Source: Hyphomicrobiales bacterium
GTDB lineage: Bacteria; Pseudomonadota; Alphaproteobacteria; Rhizobiales; Methyloligellaceae
Direction of reading: 5' to 3'
Assembly: GCA_021775595.1 (NCBI GenBank)
Contig: JAJFHN010000010.1
Location: 62,001-126,000, forward strand
Length of the DNA stretch: 64,000 bases
In this document: piece by piece, positions 49,859 through 60,731 of the stretch
Numbering within the stretch: position 1 is the first letter of the stretch
Layout of the letters: every line of letters starts with the position of its first letter
Made by a program: the position numbers and the translations under genes
Notes under the pieces: generated by a model
Told to the model about the DNA's origin: nothing
What the model saw: the letters and a program-made list of their open reading frames with translations, nothing else
Database searches by the model: none

Positions 49859-50977
49859 ATGTTTTTGTATCTCGGCTGGGACGAGGCAATTCTTGCAGGA
49901 CAGCTAAGCGTCGACTTAACAAAGCTGCCGGCAATGGCCGAGATTTCCCCAGCTCGTGGACCAATGCTGGTCAAACTACTTTTGGCGGTGATGTGGCTTC
50001 TGCTGTCGCTAGCCATATTCTCGACATTTGCGCCAGCGCCAATTCGCATCAAAATGTTCTTGCTGGTGCCGCCGTTGGGCGGTCTCGCTATGATTGCGAT
50101 GTCGCTTTACGGCCTAATGCGCAGACGCCGGGTCCGCTTCGGCGAAGATCGCGTCGTGGTGCAAGACAGACACTGGTGGCGCAGCGTTGCTTGGTCGGCT
50201 CCCTATTTTGCCTTTCAGGGTGTGCGGTTGCGCAAGAAACTCATCAATGGCGGACCTACCGACCGCACTTTCCATATCGTCGAGCTGACCCACCCCAATC
50301 CAGCCATGTCGCTGCCGTTGCTGGTCACACACAATGAGCCGCCGCCACGCTCGGCCCTGGTGAGTGTGGCAAAATTGTTCGGACTGTCAGTGCTGGATGA
50401 CGACAATGCCGCCGAGGCATTCATGACGCAGGCCAAGGTATTCAATCGGCCGTTACGTGACCTGCCGCACGACCACAATCTGGCCGATCTCTACGACACC
50501 GGCGAGCCCTTACCGCGTGAATTGCAGGTCCAGAATGGGCCGGACGACACGCTCGCCGTCACGGTTTGGCCCCGTCGACCCTCGCGTGCCTGGCAGGTTG
50601 CTCTCGTCATTGGATCGCTATTGCTGCTGCTGTTCACCATTGCTCTGACGAACATCGTGATCCTGGTGGATATTCTGGTCGTTGTGGCGATCGCGGCGTA
50701 TGTCCTGGTGAACGGATGGCGCCGACGACGGCGTATAATCTTGAGTCACGAGGAGCTGATATGGGAGCCGCCCTCTTTGAATATCTCCGGCCAGACCGCC
50801 AGCCGGGTGAAGCTCTCAAATATTCGAGGAATATATATCGAGCAGCCCCAACCCAACGGCACGCCTCATATCGAAATTCGAACGGCGCGGGACAGCATAT
50901 TCCTGGGCCAAGGTCTCTCACCTGATTCACTTGATTGGCTGCGCCGGTTTCTGCTCTCGGCCATTGTGACCGCTTGA
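49859..50977 (+). CDS. Integral membrane protein of unknown function
   Basis: 372 residues. Hydrophobic segments pair up at about 39-58 and 64-82 (VMWLLLSLAIFSTF, LLVPPLGGLAMIAMSLYGL) and again at about 240-278 (VALVIGSLLLLLFTIALTNIVILVDILVV as two helices). Each pair is followed by a basic RRRR stretch and a beta-rich soluble domain (VRFGEDRVVVQD, IILSHEELIWEPP), so the protein looks internally duplicated. Family not recognised. Confidence 0.6.
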   Translation: MFLYLGWDEAILAGQLSVDLTKLPAMAEISPARGPMLVKLLLAVMWLLLSLAIFSTFAPAPIRIKMFLLVPPLGGLAMIAMSLYGLMRRRRVRFGEDRVVVQDRHWWRSVAWSAPYFAFQGVRLRKKLINGGPTDRTFHIVELTHPNPAMSLPLLVTHNEPPPRSALVSVAKLFGLSVLDDDNAAEAFMTQAKVFNRPLRDLPHDHNLADLYDTGEPLPRELQVQNGPDDTLAVTVWPRRPSRAWQVALVIGSLLLLLFTIALTNIVILVDILVVVAIAAYVLVNGWRRRRRIILSHEELIWEPPSLNISGQTASRVKLSNIRGIYIEQPQPNGTPHIEIRTARDSIFLGQGLSPDSLDWLRRFLLSAIVTA

Positions 50978-51033
50978 GAGACGGCTGCCGCACACCCTAG
51001 CCAGCGACGGAATGAGCCGTCATATTCAGTGTC

Positions 51034-53388
<2,355 letters not shown>

Positions 53389-53435
53389 AGGCGCGGTCCA
53401 ATCGTCTCGCGCCGTAGGCATCGTGGGAGACCAAT

Positions 53436-54260
53436 ATGGCGACAGCAATCGGCCGAACCATCTTGATACTCGTCTGTGTGGGCTTTCTCGCCGGCCAGTT
53501 CGCGCCGGCATTGCGCGCCGAGGAACGCACCGATGATTTCTTCCAGGTGGTCTTCGACGTGACGCCGAAAGCCGCGCCGGGCTTCGAGCAAGCCTTCGGC
53601 TATGCCGTCTTTATTCGCTACGACGGCAAGCAGATCCTGTTTGATACCGGCGCCAATCCGGACGTGCTCGCCAAGAATTTGAAACGGGCGGGCATCGCCC
53701 TCGAAGACCTCGATGTCGTCGCGGTCAGCCATCGCGATAACGATCATGCCGGCGGGCTGCCATTGATACGAAAGGCGCGCCCGGACCTGAAGGTGATCGT
53801 GCCCGAAGGTGACACGCTTGATGGCGGTCCCGTCGCGCCGCTCGCCGACCACATGGCGCTATCGGCCAATGTGCATCTGATCCGCACCCACGTCGATAAA
53901 CCGGCCATGGGCATCACGGACGAGCTTTCACTTGTCATCACCACGCAAAAGGGCCCCTACCTGATCACCGCCTGTTCGCACACGGGCCTGCCAACGATCC
54001 TCGACAAGGCCATCGAGGTAGCGGGCCAGGACATCTTCTTCCAGACCGGCGGTACCATGTATAAGTTTCGCTCGATGGAAAACACGAAGTCAGTGGTCAA
54101 GCACTTGAAGAAACGCAAGCTTGCCCAGGTGAGCCCTGGCCATTGCGGCATCGACCACGGCGCCATGCAACTCCTGGAGGAGAGCTGGGGCGAAGGTTAT
54201 GTCGCCTCGAAACTCGGCGAGCGCGTCACGCTGCCACCCCCGCCATCGGCTGGCGGCTGA
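53436..54260 (+). CDS. Exported MBL-fold metallo-hydrolase (COG1237-like)
   Basis: 274 residues. A signal peptide (TILILVCVGFLAGQFAPALRAEE) precedes a metallo-beta-lactamase fold with the metal motif SHRDNDHAGG, a later TACSHTGLP and PGHCGIDHGA. The HxxDNDHxGG form resembles COG1237 enzymes rather than the HxHxDH beta-lactamases. Substrate unknown. It is followed at 57 bases by an SRPBCC gene and then a VOC gene, suggesting one transcription unit. Confidence 0.85.
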   Translation: MATAIGRTILILVCVGFLAGQFAPALRAEERTDDFFQVVFDVTPKAAPGFEQAFGYAVFIRYDGKQILFDTGANPDVLAKNLKRAGIALEDLDVVAVSHRDNDHAGGLPLIRKARPDLKVIVPEGDTLDGGPVAPLADHMALSANVHLIRTHVDKPAMGITDELSLVITTQKGPYLITACSHTGLPTILDKAIEVAGQDIFFQTGGTMYKFRSMENTKSVVKHLKKRKLAQVSPGHCGIDHGAMQLLEESWGEGYVASKLGERVTLPPPPSAGG

Positions 54261-54316
54261 GACCACATCGCGAGCCGAACAACGCCTGCAAAAAATAAAC
54301 GCCTAAGGAGAGTTCC

Positions 54317-54742
54317 ATGCCAGATGTACATGCTTCACTCGTTATCGACGCGCCGATCGCGCAAGTCTGGGAGCAGATCAAAGACTTTCACGATTTTTCC
54401 TGGGCGCCTGGCATCGTCACGTCATGCGAGGATGTCGGCGACACGCCTGGAAATGCGCCGGGCGCCAAGCGGCTCATCAACGAAGCCTTGGTTGACCGCT
54501 TGCTGGAATACGATGCGGGCGCGCATGGCTACAAATACGCCATCGAAGAAGCGCCCTCACCTGTATCGCCAGCTGAGGTGAGCAATTTTGTCGGCCATCT
54601 ACGTCTGTCTCCGACGGGCGACAATCAAACCTTGGCGGAATACAGCGGCAGCTGGGAGGCCCAGGATGACGCGGCCGTCGAATTCATGGACGGAATCTAT
54701 TCGGGACTGTTGAAGGAACTGGCTCAGCAGGCCAACTCCTGA
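54317..54742 (+). CDS. SRPBCC-family protein
   Basis: 141 residues behind a strong AAGGAGAG site. The START-like fold is visible from VHASLVIDAPIAQVWEQIKDFHDFSWAPGI and the C-terminal helix FMDGIYSGLLKELAQQ. It has no signal peptide and is probably cytoplasmic. The ligand is unknown. It sits 16 bases ahead of the VOC-family gene. Confidence 0.85.
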   Translation: MPDVHASLVIDAPIAQVWEQIKDFHDFSWAPGIVTSCEDVGDTPGNAPGAKRLINEALVDRLLEYDAGAHGYKYAIEEAPSPVSPAEVSNFVGHLRLSPTGDNQTLAEYSGSWEAQDDAAVEFMDGIYSGLLKELAQQANS

Positions 54743-54758
54743 GTTTCGCGACAACTTG

Positions 54759-55310
54759 ATGGCAAAACTTCAATCCCAAGGCGTCCACCACATCACGCTG
54801 GTGGGCGCCGACCGCCAAACCTCGATCGACTTTTGGGAAGGCGTGCTCGGCATGCCGTTTGTATTTGAACAGCCCAATCTCGACGATCCGGAACAAAACC
54901 ACCTGTATTTTGACCCGGGCGATGGCCGGCTGATTACGATTTTTACCGAAGAGACGCGCAAAGCAGAAAGCGCGCCCAACCCAAATGGCATAGGCAATTT
55001 GCACCACATCGCCTTTGCCGTCTCGCGGGCAACCTATATCCAAGCCCAAAACCGGCTTGATGAGCGCGGCATTTTGCACTCGGGCGAAGTGGACCGCGGT
55101 TTCATGGATTCAATCTATTTTCGCGACCCGCTGGGTCAGCTGATCGAACTTGCCTGCTACAAGTTCGAGCCTCCGGCCGGCTGCAGCCATGCAGACGTAT
55201 TGCGCGAAGCCCACAGTATTCGCACTGCAGCAAAAGCGATCAATATCGACAGCGAGCATCTGGCCGACGCAATTGAAGCGTTGAGCAAAGGCGCCAAAAC
55301 CGTCAAATAG
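54759..55310 (+). CDS. VOC-family (glyoxalase/dioxygenase-like) protein
   Basis: 183 residues from the ATG at 54759. A pair of beta-alpha-beta-beta-beta units is seen: GVHHITLVGADRQTSIDFWEGVLGM and NLHHIAFAVSRATYIQAQNRL, with the metal-ligand candidates His in HHIT, His in LHHIAF and Glu in PLGQLIELACYKF. It may be a ring-cleaving dioxygenase or a glyoxalase-type enzyme. The last 40 residues form an unusual extra helix-rich tail (HADVLREAHSIRTAAKAINI). Confidence 0.85.
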   Translation: MAKLQSQGVHHITLVGADRQTSIDFWEGVLGMPFVFEQPNLDDPEQNHLYFDPGDGRLITIFTEETRKAESAPNPNGIGNLHHIAFAVSRATYIQAQNRLDERGILHSGEVDRGFMDSIYFRDPLGQLIELACYKFEPPAGCSHADVLREAHSIRTAAKAINIDSEHLADAIEALSKGAKTVK

Positions 55311-55432
55311 ATTACAGTTTCTTCATCATTAGCTTAAGACGCCACATAAGCGCCGCTATTGATTCGCCGAATCCTTCTCATATTCCCTCACCAATACTGA
55401 GTTTTTTGAAGATATTCTGATATTTTCTCTTC

Positions 55433-55472
55433 ATTCTGAGGCGAAGTTGCTGCCTAATTAACGCCTCAGAAT
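55433..55472. promoter_or_regulatory. 11-bp inverted repeat upstream of rlpA-like gene
   Basis: A perfect inverted repeat, attctgaggcg at 55433-55443 and cgcctcagaat at 55462-55472, with an 18-base loop, lies in an unusually AT-rich stretch (55311-55480) between the VOC gene and the RlpA-like gene. It could terminate the VOC operon or act as an operator. No T-run follows. Confidence 0.4.
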
Positions 55473-55603
55473 TTCCACGAGCGATTCACGATTTCGCCCC
55501 GTTCTCCAATACATTCCCGCATCGCACAATAAATACAACCGAACCGATTCGCGCGGCGTCTCCTAGAGGCGCGGTGAAGAGAATCATGTGGAGATTGAAT
55601 GTA

Positions 55604-55996
55604 ATGAAGATGCGGATTATTTCGATCGGCGCACTGGCGCTGGTGGCGACGGCGGGTCTCTCTGTTGCCAAACAAGGCTTCATTCAGCAGTGCGGAACTG
55701 CCTCTTGGTACGCGCTCACCTCGCCAACGGCCAATGGCGAGACTGCAGATCCAGACGCCATGACGGCAGCGCACAGGTCGCTGCCCTTCGGCACGTCGGT
55801 GAGAGTGGAAAATCTGCAGAACGGTCGCGCCCTGAGACTGCGCGTTAATGACCGCGGACCCTTTATCGACGGGCGTATCATCGATGTCACTCGCGCTGCT
55901 GCCGACAGGCTGGGCTTCAAGGATCAAGGCACGGTGCGCGTGCGCGTCACGGTCGCCGATGCAAGGCCCGATGGGCGCCGCAGCGGGTGCTCATAA
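55604..55996 (+). CDS. RlpA-like septal-ring lytic transglycosylase (DPBB domain)
   Basis: About 130 residues from the ATG at 55604; in-frame starts at 55574 (GTG) and 55586 would lengthen the signal peptide. After the signal (IISIGALALVATAGLSVA) comes a double-psi beta-barrel with the RlpA motifs QCGTASWYA, MTAAHRSLPFGTSVRV and VNDRGPFIDGRIIDVTRAAADRLGF. There is no SPOR domain, so it is a short form. It probably cleaves glycan strands lacking peptides. Confidence 0.87.
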   Translation: MKMRIISIGALALVATAGLSVAKQGFIQQCGTASWYALTSPTANGETADPDAMTAAHRSLPFGTSVRVENLQNGRALRLRVNDRGPFIDGRIIDVTRAAADRLGFKDQGTVRVRVTVADARPDGRRSGCS

Positions 55997-56264
55997 GGCC
56001 GCGGCGAGGCCACTTTTCTGCGCTAGGTATGGGAACAGCAGACCTGACTGCGAGCCTCGCGCACATTTTGCGACGGAAATGTCCCGCCGAAACGATTGAA
56101 GGCGGGGCCTCGGAAAATGCCGAAGGTTTCGGGGACGTGCCCCGTTCAGCGTCCGTTCATGTTTCGGCGCGCAAAATGCGCTGAAGATACGAAGCAGACA
56201 CGTCAATCATTCGCGCTTAGCCATCGGCAATGTGCCGGTGAACCAGAAAAGGGGGAGTGACCCA

Positions 56265-56624
56265 ATGACCAGTTCAATCGCAAAGGCCGCCGCACTCGCA
56301 ACCGTCATCGCTGTTGGCGCGATGGCCATTCCCGCACCAGCCGAAGCCGGACGCGGCGGACGGGCCGTAGCAGCAGGCGTTCTCGGTTTCGCCGCCGGCG
56401 CCATCATCGCGGGCTCAGCCGCACGCCGTCACAACGGCTATTACAATGACGACTATTATCGCAGGCCGCCGCCGCGCCGGGTCTATGCAGCGCCGCGGGC
56501 ATATTATTCGCCTGAGCCCTGGACGCCGGAATGGTACGATTATTGTTACGCGAAATACCGTTCGTTCGACGGGCGCACCGGCACGTACCAGCCCTATCAC
56601 GGTCCGCGCCGCTTCTGCCGCTAG
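56265..56624 (+). CDS. BA14K-like exported protein
   Basis: 119 residues from the ATG at 56265, behind GGGGGAG. A signal peptide (TVIAVGAMAIPAPAEA) is followed by a glycine/alanine-rich helix (AVAAGVLGFAAGAIIAGSAA) and a tyrosine-rich part. The C-terminus WYDYCYAKYRSFDGRTGTYQ...RRFC matches the BA14K pattern of two cysteines around TGTY, first described as a Brucella antigen with lectin-like activity. Confidence 0.82.
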   Translation: MTSSIAKAAALATVIAVGAMAIPAPAEAGRGGRAVAAGVLGFAAGAIIAGSAARRHNGYYNDDYYRRPPPRRVYAAPRAYYSPEPWTPEWYDYCYAKYRSFDGRTGTYQPYHGPRRFCR

Positions 56625-56688
56625 AGCGGCCGGCAGCGCAGCGATGGGTTGACGCCACATCGCAACCAAACAGTTCAGGCGGACGAAC

Positions 56689-57327
56689 TCAGGCCAAAAA
56701 TGGGTTCGTCCGCCTTTCTTCTCCGATAGTGGACGGCGGCCCATGGCCGCAAAAGAACGTCACGTCGTCGTCAAGCGGCAGCAGCTTGGTTTTGATCGCA
56801 TCTATCAGCGCATCATGATCGCCGTAGGGGAAGTCGGTGCGACCGATCGATCCCTTAAAGAGCACATCCCCCAACACAGCAAATTTGCTGGACGCGTCAA
56901 TGAAAACCACGTGGCCGGGGGTGTGGCCGGGACAATGCAGCACATCAAAACCGAAGGGGCCGAACTCGACCCGATCGCCCTCGCTCAACCAGCGGTCCGG
57001 CGCGACGACGCGCGCGTCGTTCATGCCGAATTCGGCGCCAGCCTCGGGCAGGCCGTCGAGCAGAAATGCATCCGCCTCATGCGGTCCTTCAATTGTCACG
57101 CCCAGGGCTTCGGCCAATTCGGCCGCGCCTCCTGCGTGATCTATATGACCGTGGGTGAGCAAGATTTTTTCAACGGCGAGCTGCTGGGCGTCGATGGCCT
57201 CGCGGATACGGTCAACCTCGCCGCCGGGATCGATCACTGTGGCCGCTTTGGTTTCCTCGTCCCATAAAAACAGGCAATTCTGCTGAAACAGAGTGACCTG
57301 CAGCAGACCGGCTTTCAAAGTTGGCAT
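56689..57327 (-). CDS. MBL-fold metallo-hydrolase, glyoxalase II-like (YcbL type)
   Basis: 212 residues. The binuclear-metal motif is LTHGHIDHAGGA (HxHxDH), with further ligands in HCPGHTPGHVVF, VLGDVLF and FFCGHGPPSTIGEE. The tail RRTNPFL is typical of the YcbL subgroup, shorter than glyoxalase II (about 250). It hydrolyses thioesters in related proteins. It converges on the BA14K-like gene with a 64-base gap. Confidence 0.92.
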   Translation of the reverse strand: MPTLKAGLLQVTLFQQNCLFLWDEETKAATVIDPGGEVDRIREAIDAQQLAVEKILLTHGHIDHAGGAAELAEALGVTIEGPHEADAFLLDGLPEAGAEFGMNDARVVAPDRWLSEGDRVEFGPFGFDVLHCPGHTPGHVVFIDASSKFAVLGDVLFKGSIGRTDFPYGDHDALIDAIKTKLLPLDDDVTFFCGHGPPSTIGEERRTNPFLA

Positions 57328-57465
57328 GGCGTCCCCCGATTATGGCGCAGCGTGGCCGAATCTGACTTGGCGCTGTTTAAAAACCGGGTAACTATCACCA
57401 TTTACAGTTCGTGGCCCGCAATAACGGCGCGGCGCAAACGGCTTGGCGCAAAGGGAGGCGACCTC

Positions 57466-57777
57466 ATGAAGCGTACACTCATCTTATCAGCTGCCATCGC
57501 TGTGGCATTGGGACCCCTATGGTTTGCCGCACCGGCGGCCAAAGCCGACGGACTGGGTCTGTTCAAACGCAACAACTCTGGATACAGCACCTCGCGTGCG
57601 AAAAAGAAGACCCGCCCGCAAGTTCGCGGCTTTGTGTTCCAGCCCGGCGGCTTTTCCTATCGGGCGCCGGACATCTATAGCTATGATTACATGGCCCGGC
57701 CGCCGAGTGATTTCGGCCCCTATTTGGACTACGGACTTTCGCCCACCGGCACGATCTCCAACGATCTGTATCACTGA
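57466..57777 (+). CDS. Small exported protein, unknown
   Basis: 103 residues from the ATG at 57466, chosen because GGGAGG precedes it; the frame is open from 57352. A signal peptide (LILSAAIAVALGPLWFAAPAAKA) is followed by a basic segment (SRAKKKTRPQVRGFVF) and a Tyr/Pro-rich end (IYSYDYMARPPSDFGPYLDY). No cysteine remains in the mature part. No family recognised. Confidence 0.6.
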   Translation: MKRTLILSAAIAVALGPLWFAAPAAKADGLGLFKRNNSGYSTSRAKKKTRPQVRGFVFQPGGFSYRAPDIYSYDYMARPPSDFGPYLDYGLSPTGTISNDLYH

Positions 57778-58096
57778 CAAGCGACCTGCCGTAAGAGCTG
57801 AATTTCATTGGTATTTTTCGCTTTTGAGCGCCGCTTTTGGCGACGCCAGAGGGTGCTAATGCGGGCGCCTGGGGGCGAATCACTTCTTGCCAATATTTGG
57901 TATGACCCATAAATTGCCGGTCAACCGGCAGTCTGTCGAACCGGTGGAGACCGAGTACCAGGCGTCAACGCACATCGCGGTACAGCCTTTCCCCGACTTC
58001 CGAATTGCCTGCCTGGTGCGGAGCTTGCCCGTCGAGGCCAGTTATTCGACAGGTTGTGCACCGATTTGATGCTGTGGGGAGAGGAGAACCCTTCAA
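57778..58096 (+). other. Gap upstream of the cold-shock gene
   Basis: These 319 bases hold no convincing gene. A short perfect inverted repeat, tgccgg-tcaa-ccggca, lies near 57915. The end carries a strong ribosome-binding site (GGGAGAGGAG) for the cold-shock gene. A long 5' leader, common for cold-shock mRNAs, is possible, but I cannot place the promoter. Confidence 0.4.
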
Positions 58097-58312
58097 ATGA
58101 GTCAGACTGGTACGGTCAAATTTTTCAATCACGCGCGCGGCTTTGGTTTCATCACACCAGATGATGGCGGCAAGGACGTTTTTGTGCACATTTCGGCATT
58201 GGAGCAATCCAATTTGCCCGCACTCGACGAAGGCGCACGCGTGACCTTCGAGACCCAGCCCGACCCGCGCGGCAAGGGCCCACAGGCGGTCAATTTGCAG
58301 ATGAGCGAGTAG
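58097..58312 (+). CDS. Cold-shock domain protein (CspA family)
   Basis: 71 residues, one cold-shock domain. RNP-1 appears as ARGFGFITPDD and RNP-2 as KDVFVHISALE. It should bind single-stranded RNA or DNA in the cytoplasm and melt secondary structure. A strong purine-rich site precedes the ATG, and a hairpin follows the stop. Confidence 0.96.
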   Translation: MSQTGTVKFFNHARGFGFITPDDGGKDVFVHISALEQSNLPALDEGARVTFETQPDPRGKGPQAVNLQMSE

Positions 58313-58357
58313 GCATTCGGCGCCATAGGCGGCGCCCATAGATCTCTAGATCTTTCG

Positions 58358-58386
58358 ACGGCGGGTGCGGCAACGGCGCCCGCCGT
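58358..58386 (+). terminator. Rho-independent terminator candidate after cold-shock gene
   Basis: An 8-bp GC-rich stem (acggcggg with cccgccgt) with a 13-base loop, 46 bases after the stop, is followed by the T-rich TGTCATTTG. The position fits termination of the cold-shock mRNA before the M20 peptidase gene. Confidence 0.6.
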
Positions 58387-58436
58387 TGTCATTTGACAAA
58401 GCGTAAGGCGACCCATGCGCAAAGGGAGAAGCGGCC

Positions 58437-59837
58437 ATGAAGCGCAACATTGACGCCGTCCTGCAAGCACTCGATGCGAACGGCGAAGACGCGCTCGCGC
58501 GGCTGTTCGAGTTTCTCGCGATCCCCAGCATTTCGACCGATCCCGCTTATGACGCAGATTGCCGACGGGCGGCCCAGTGGGTGTGCGATCAATTGAGCGC
58601 CATAGGTCTGCAAGCGACTGTCCACGCCACCGAGGGCAAACCGATGGTGGTGGCACACGCCAAAGAGGCGCAGAGAAAAGACTCTCCGCTGCACGTGCTG
58701 TTTTACGGCCATTACGACGTTCAACCGGTTGATCCGTTGGATCTATGGCACGCGTCCCCCTTCGAACCGCAGCTCAGCGAAGATCCGGTCAACGGCACGG
58801 TCATCGTGGCGCGCGGCGCATCCGACGATAAGGGTCAGTTGATGACGTTTTTGGAAGCTGCCCGGGCTTGGCACGACACGCATGGTCAGCTGCCGGTCTC
58901 GATCAGTTTTCTGTTTGAGGGCGAGGAAGAATGCGGCAGCCCTTCTCTGGCGCCCTTCCTGGCCGACCACATGGATGAACTGAAGGCCGATATCGCCTTG
59001 GTCTGCGATACCGGTCAATGGGACGCCGACTCACCTGCGATCACAACCCGACTGCGCGGCTTGGCATTTTCCGAGATCGTCCTAACGGGTCCCTCCCGCG
59101 ATCTTCATTCGGGAATGTATGGCGGGCCGGCCGCAAACCCCATCCGTGTATTGAGCGCGATTTTGGCGGGCCTTCATGACGATGAGGGCCGCATTCAAAT
59201 TCCGGGCTTTTATGACGACATCATTGAGCCGGACGATGCGCAAATGGCCCAATGGCAGGGCCTCGGCTTCGATGGCGGGCAATTTCTGGGCGAAATCGGA
59301 TTGAGCCGGCCGATGGGCGAAACCGACCGCAGCGTATTGGAGCAGCTTTGGGCGCGTCCGACGGCTGAGATCAACGGCATCAGCGGCGGTTATTCTGGTC
59401 CGGGCACCAAGACGGTTATTCCGTCTCAGGCCTCGGCCAAGGTTTCATTTCGTCTCGTGCCTGGCCAAGATCCCGATAGCGTGCTGAAGAAATTTCGCGC
59501 TTTCGTGACCGCGCGCCTGCCTGAAGACTGCAAGGTTGATTTCGTCGGCGAGGGTGGCACGCCGGCGGTCGGATTCGATGTGAATGCCCGACCGTTCCAG
59601 GCTGCCGCCGAGGCGCTCGCAGAGGAATGGGGCAAACCGCCCGTAATGATGGGCAGCGGCGCGTCGATCCCCATCGTCGAGTCGTTTCAGGGCGCCCTTG
59701 GAATGGAGTCGCTGATGCTTGGCTTTGCGCTCGATGACGACCGCATCCACTCACCGAACGAGAAATACAATCTCGCGAGCTTCAAGAAGGGTGCGCGCAG
59801 CTGGGCCCGTATTCTCGACAAGTTCGCGGCGCTCTAA
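58437..59837 (+). CDS. M20-family metallopeptidase (dipeptidase)
   Basis: 466 residues. The metal site is visible in order: His92 and Asp94 in FYGHYDVQP, the bridging Asp in GASDDKGQ, EGEEECGSP (catalytic and metal Glu), CDTGQWD and, at the end, IHSPNEKYNL. A dimerisation domain fills about residues 205-360. It is an ArgE/DapE/CPG2-type dipeptidase, cytoplasmic, with unknown specificity. Confidence 0.94.
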   Translation: MKRNIDAVLQALDANGEDALARLFEFLAIPSISTDPAYDADCRRAAQWVCDQLSAIGLQATVHATEGKPMVVAHAKEAQRKDSPLHVLFYGHYDVQPVDPLDLWHASPFEPQLSEDPVNGTVIVARGASDDKGQLMTFLEAARAWHDTHGQLPVSISFLFEGEEECGSPSLAPFLADHMDELKADIALVCDTGQWDADSPAITTRLRGLAFSEIVLTGPSRDLHSGMYGGPAANPIRVLSAILAGLHDDEGRIQIPGFYDDIIEPDDAQMAQWQGLGFDGGQFLGEIGLSRPMGETDRSVLEQLWARPTAEINGISGGYSGPGTKTVIPSQASAKVSFRLVPGQDPDSVLKKFRAFVTARLPEDCKVDFVGEGGTPAVGFDVNARPFQAAAEALAEEWGKPPVMMGSGASIPIVESFQGALGMESLMLGFALDDDRIHSPNEKYNLASFKKGARSWARILDKFAAL

Positions 59838-59846
59838 ACTCGGTAC

Positions 59847-60536
59847 CTATCGACGGGCCGAGTTATACAGCGCAGCCAATCGGTCAGGCGGGGCGCCAAG
59901 GTAATAGAGGACGTGCATAACGATCCAGCCCGTTACGATGCGCCAGCGCTTGCGCCCGGCAAAGCGGCGCGAAGAACTGACGATCGGTGGTTCTTCGATG
60001 CAGGTCGTCTTGCCCACCCGCTCCAGGCGCTGCGAGAAATCAAAGTCCTCCATCACGGCTATCGGTCGAATGCCGCCAAGTTGCTCGTAGACCGAGCGCC
60101 GGACGAAAATTCCAGAATCGCCGTAATAGAGTCCGCGACCACGAAACCAGGCATAGAAGTCGGTCAGCCACCGGGCAAATTCGGTGTCGCCGTCGAAGAT
60201 GATGCTGAAATTTCCGCCGACGATCTGATCATCGGCCTCGAGCGCGCGGACGATCGCAACGAGGCCGCCCGCGGGAAAAATCGTATCCGCATGCAAATGC
60301 AGCAAAACGTCGCCACGGGCCTCAGCGCAGCCCGCTGAAATTTGCTGTCCCCTGCCCCGCCGGGCTTCGAGCACGCGCGCTCCGGCTGCCTCGGCAACAC
60401 GTTTGGTGTCGTCCTCGCTGTTACCGTCGACGACAATGATCTCGCATTCTACCGGCTCGGCGCTCAAAACGCCGATCAATGGCGGCAGGCGGTCAGCTTC
60501 ATTGAGTGCTGGGATGATCACTGAAATCAACATCAT
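59847..60536 (-). CDS. TIGR04283-type arsenosugar biosynthesis glycosyltransferase
   Basis: About 229 residues from one of two tandem ATGs at 60536/60533. It is a compact GT2 domain: SVIIPALNEADRLPPLIGVL, IIVVDGNSEDDTKRVA, LLHLHADTIFP (HADT in place of DxD), GNFSIIFDG and VMEDFDFSQRLERVG. These match the family named for its link to arsenosugar clusters (with ArsM and ArsS). ArsM is in the window but 46 kb away and no ArsS is seen, so the role is inferred only. Confidence 0.82.
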   Translation of the reverse strand: MMLISVIIPALNEADRLPPLIGVLSAEPVECEIIVVDGNSEDDTKRVAEAAGARVLEARRGRGQQISAGCAEARGDVLLHLHADTIFPAGGLVAIVRALEADDQIVGGNFSIIFDGDTEFARWLTDFYAWFRGRGLYYGDSGIFVRRSVYEQLGGIRPIAVMEDFDFSQRLERVGKTTCIEEPPIVSSSRRFAGRKRWRIVTGWIVMHVLYYLGAPPDRLAALYNSARR

Positions 60537-60731
60537 CCAACCCTTAGAGACCGCCGGGGACCGATTGCCGCAACTTGGCTTATCCGTGCTTGACTTCGCT
60601 GCCTGTGACCGTCTTGTCTTCCACTGCAAAGCACTGATGTGCCGCGCCCGGCTCGGCCACATCTGACATCGCTTGGGCCGACGCAAATATCGGGCAGAAG
60701 CGTCATGACAATCAGGCAGTGAGGCATCCGA

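Noticed and set aside
55987-56184. Possible 65-residue protein after the RlpA-like gene
   Set aside because: Overlaps the end of the RlpA-like gene, has no clear Shine-Dalgarno and a composition unlike a folded protein; the 55997-56264 gap is left as non-coding.
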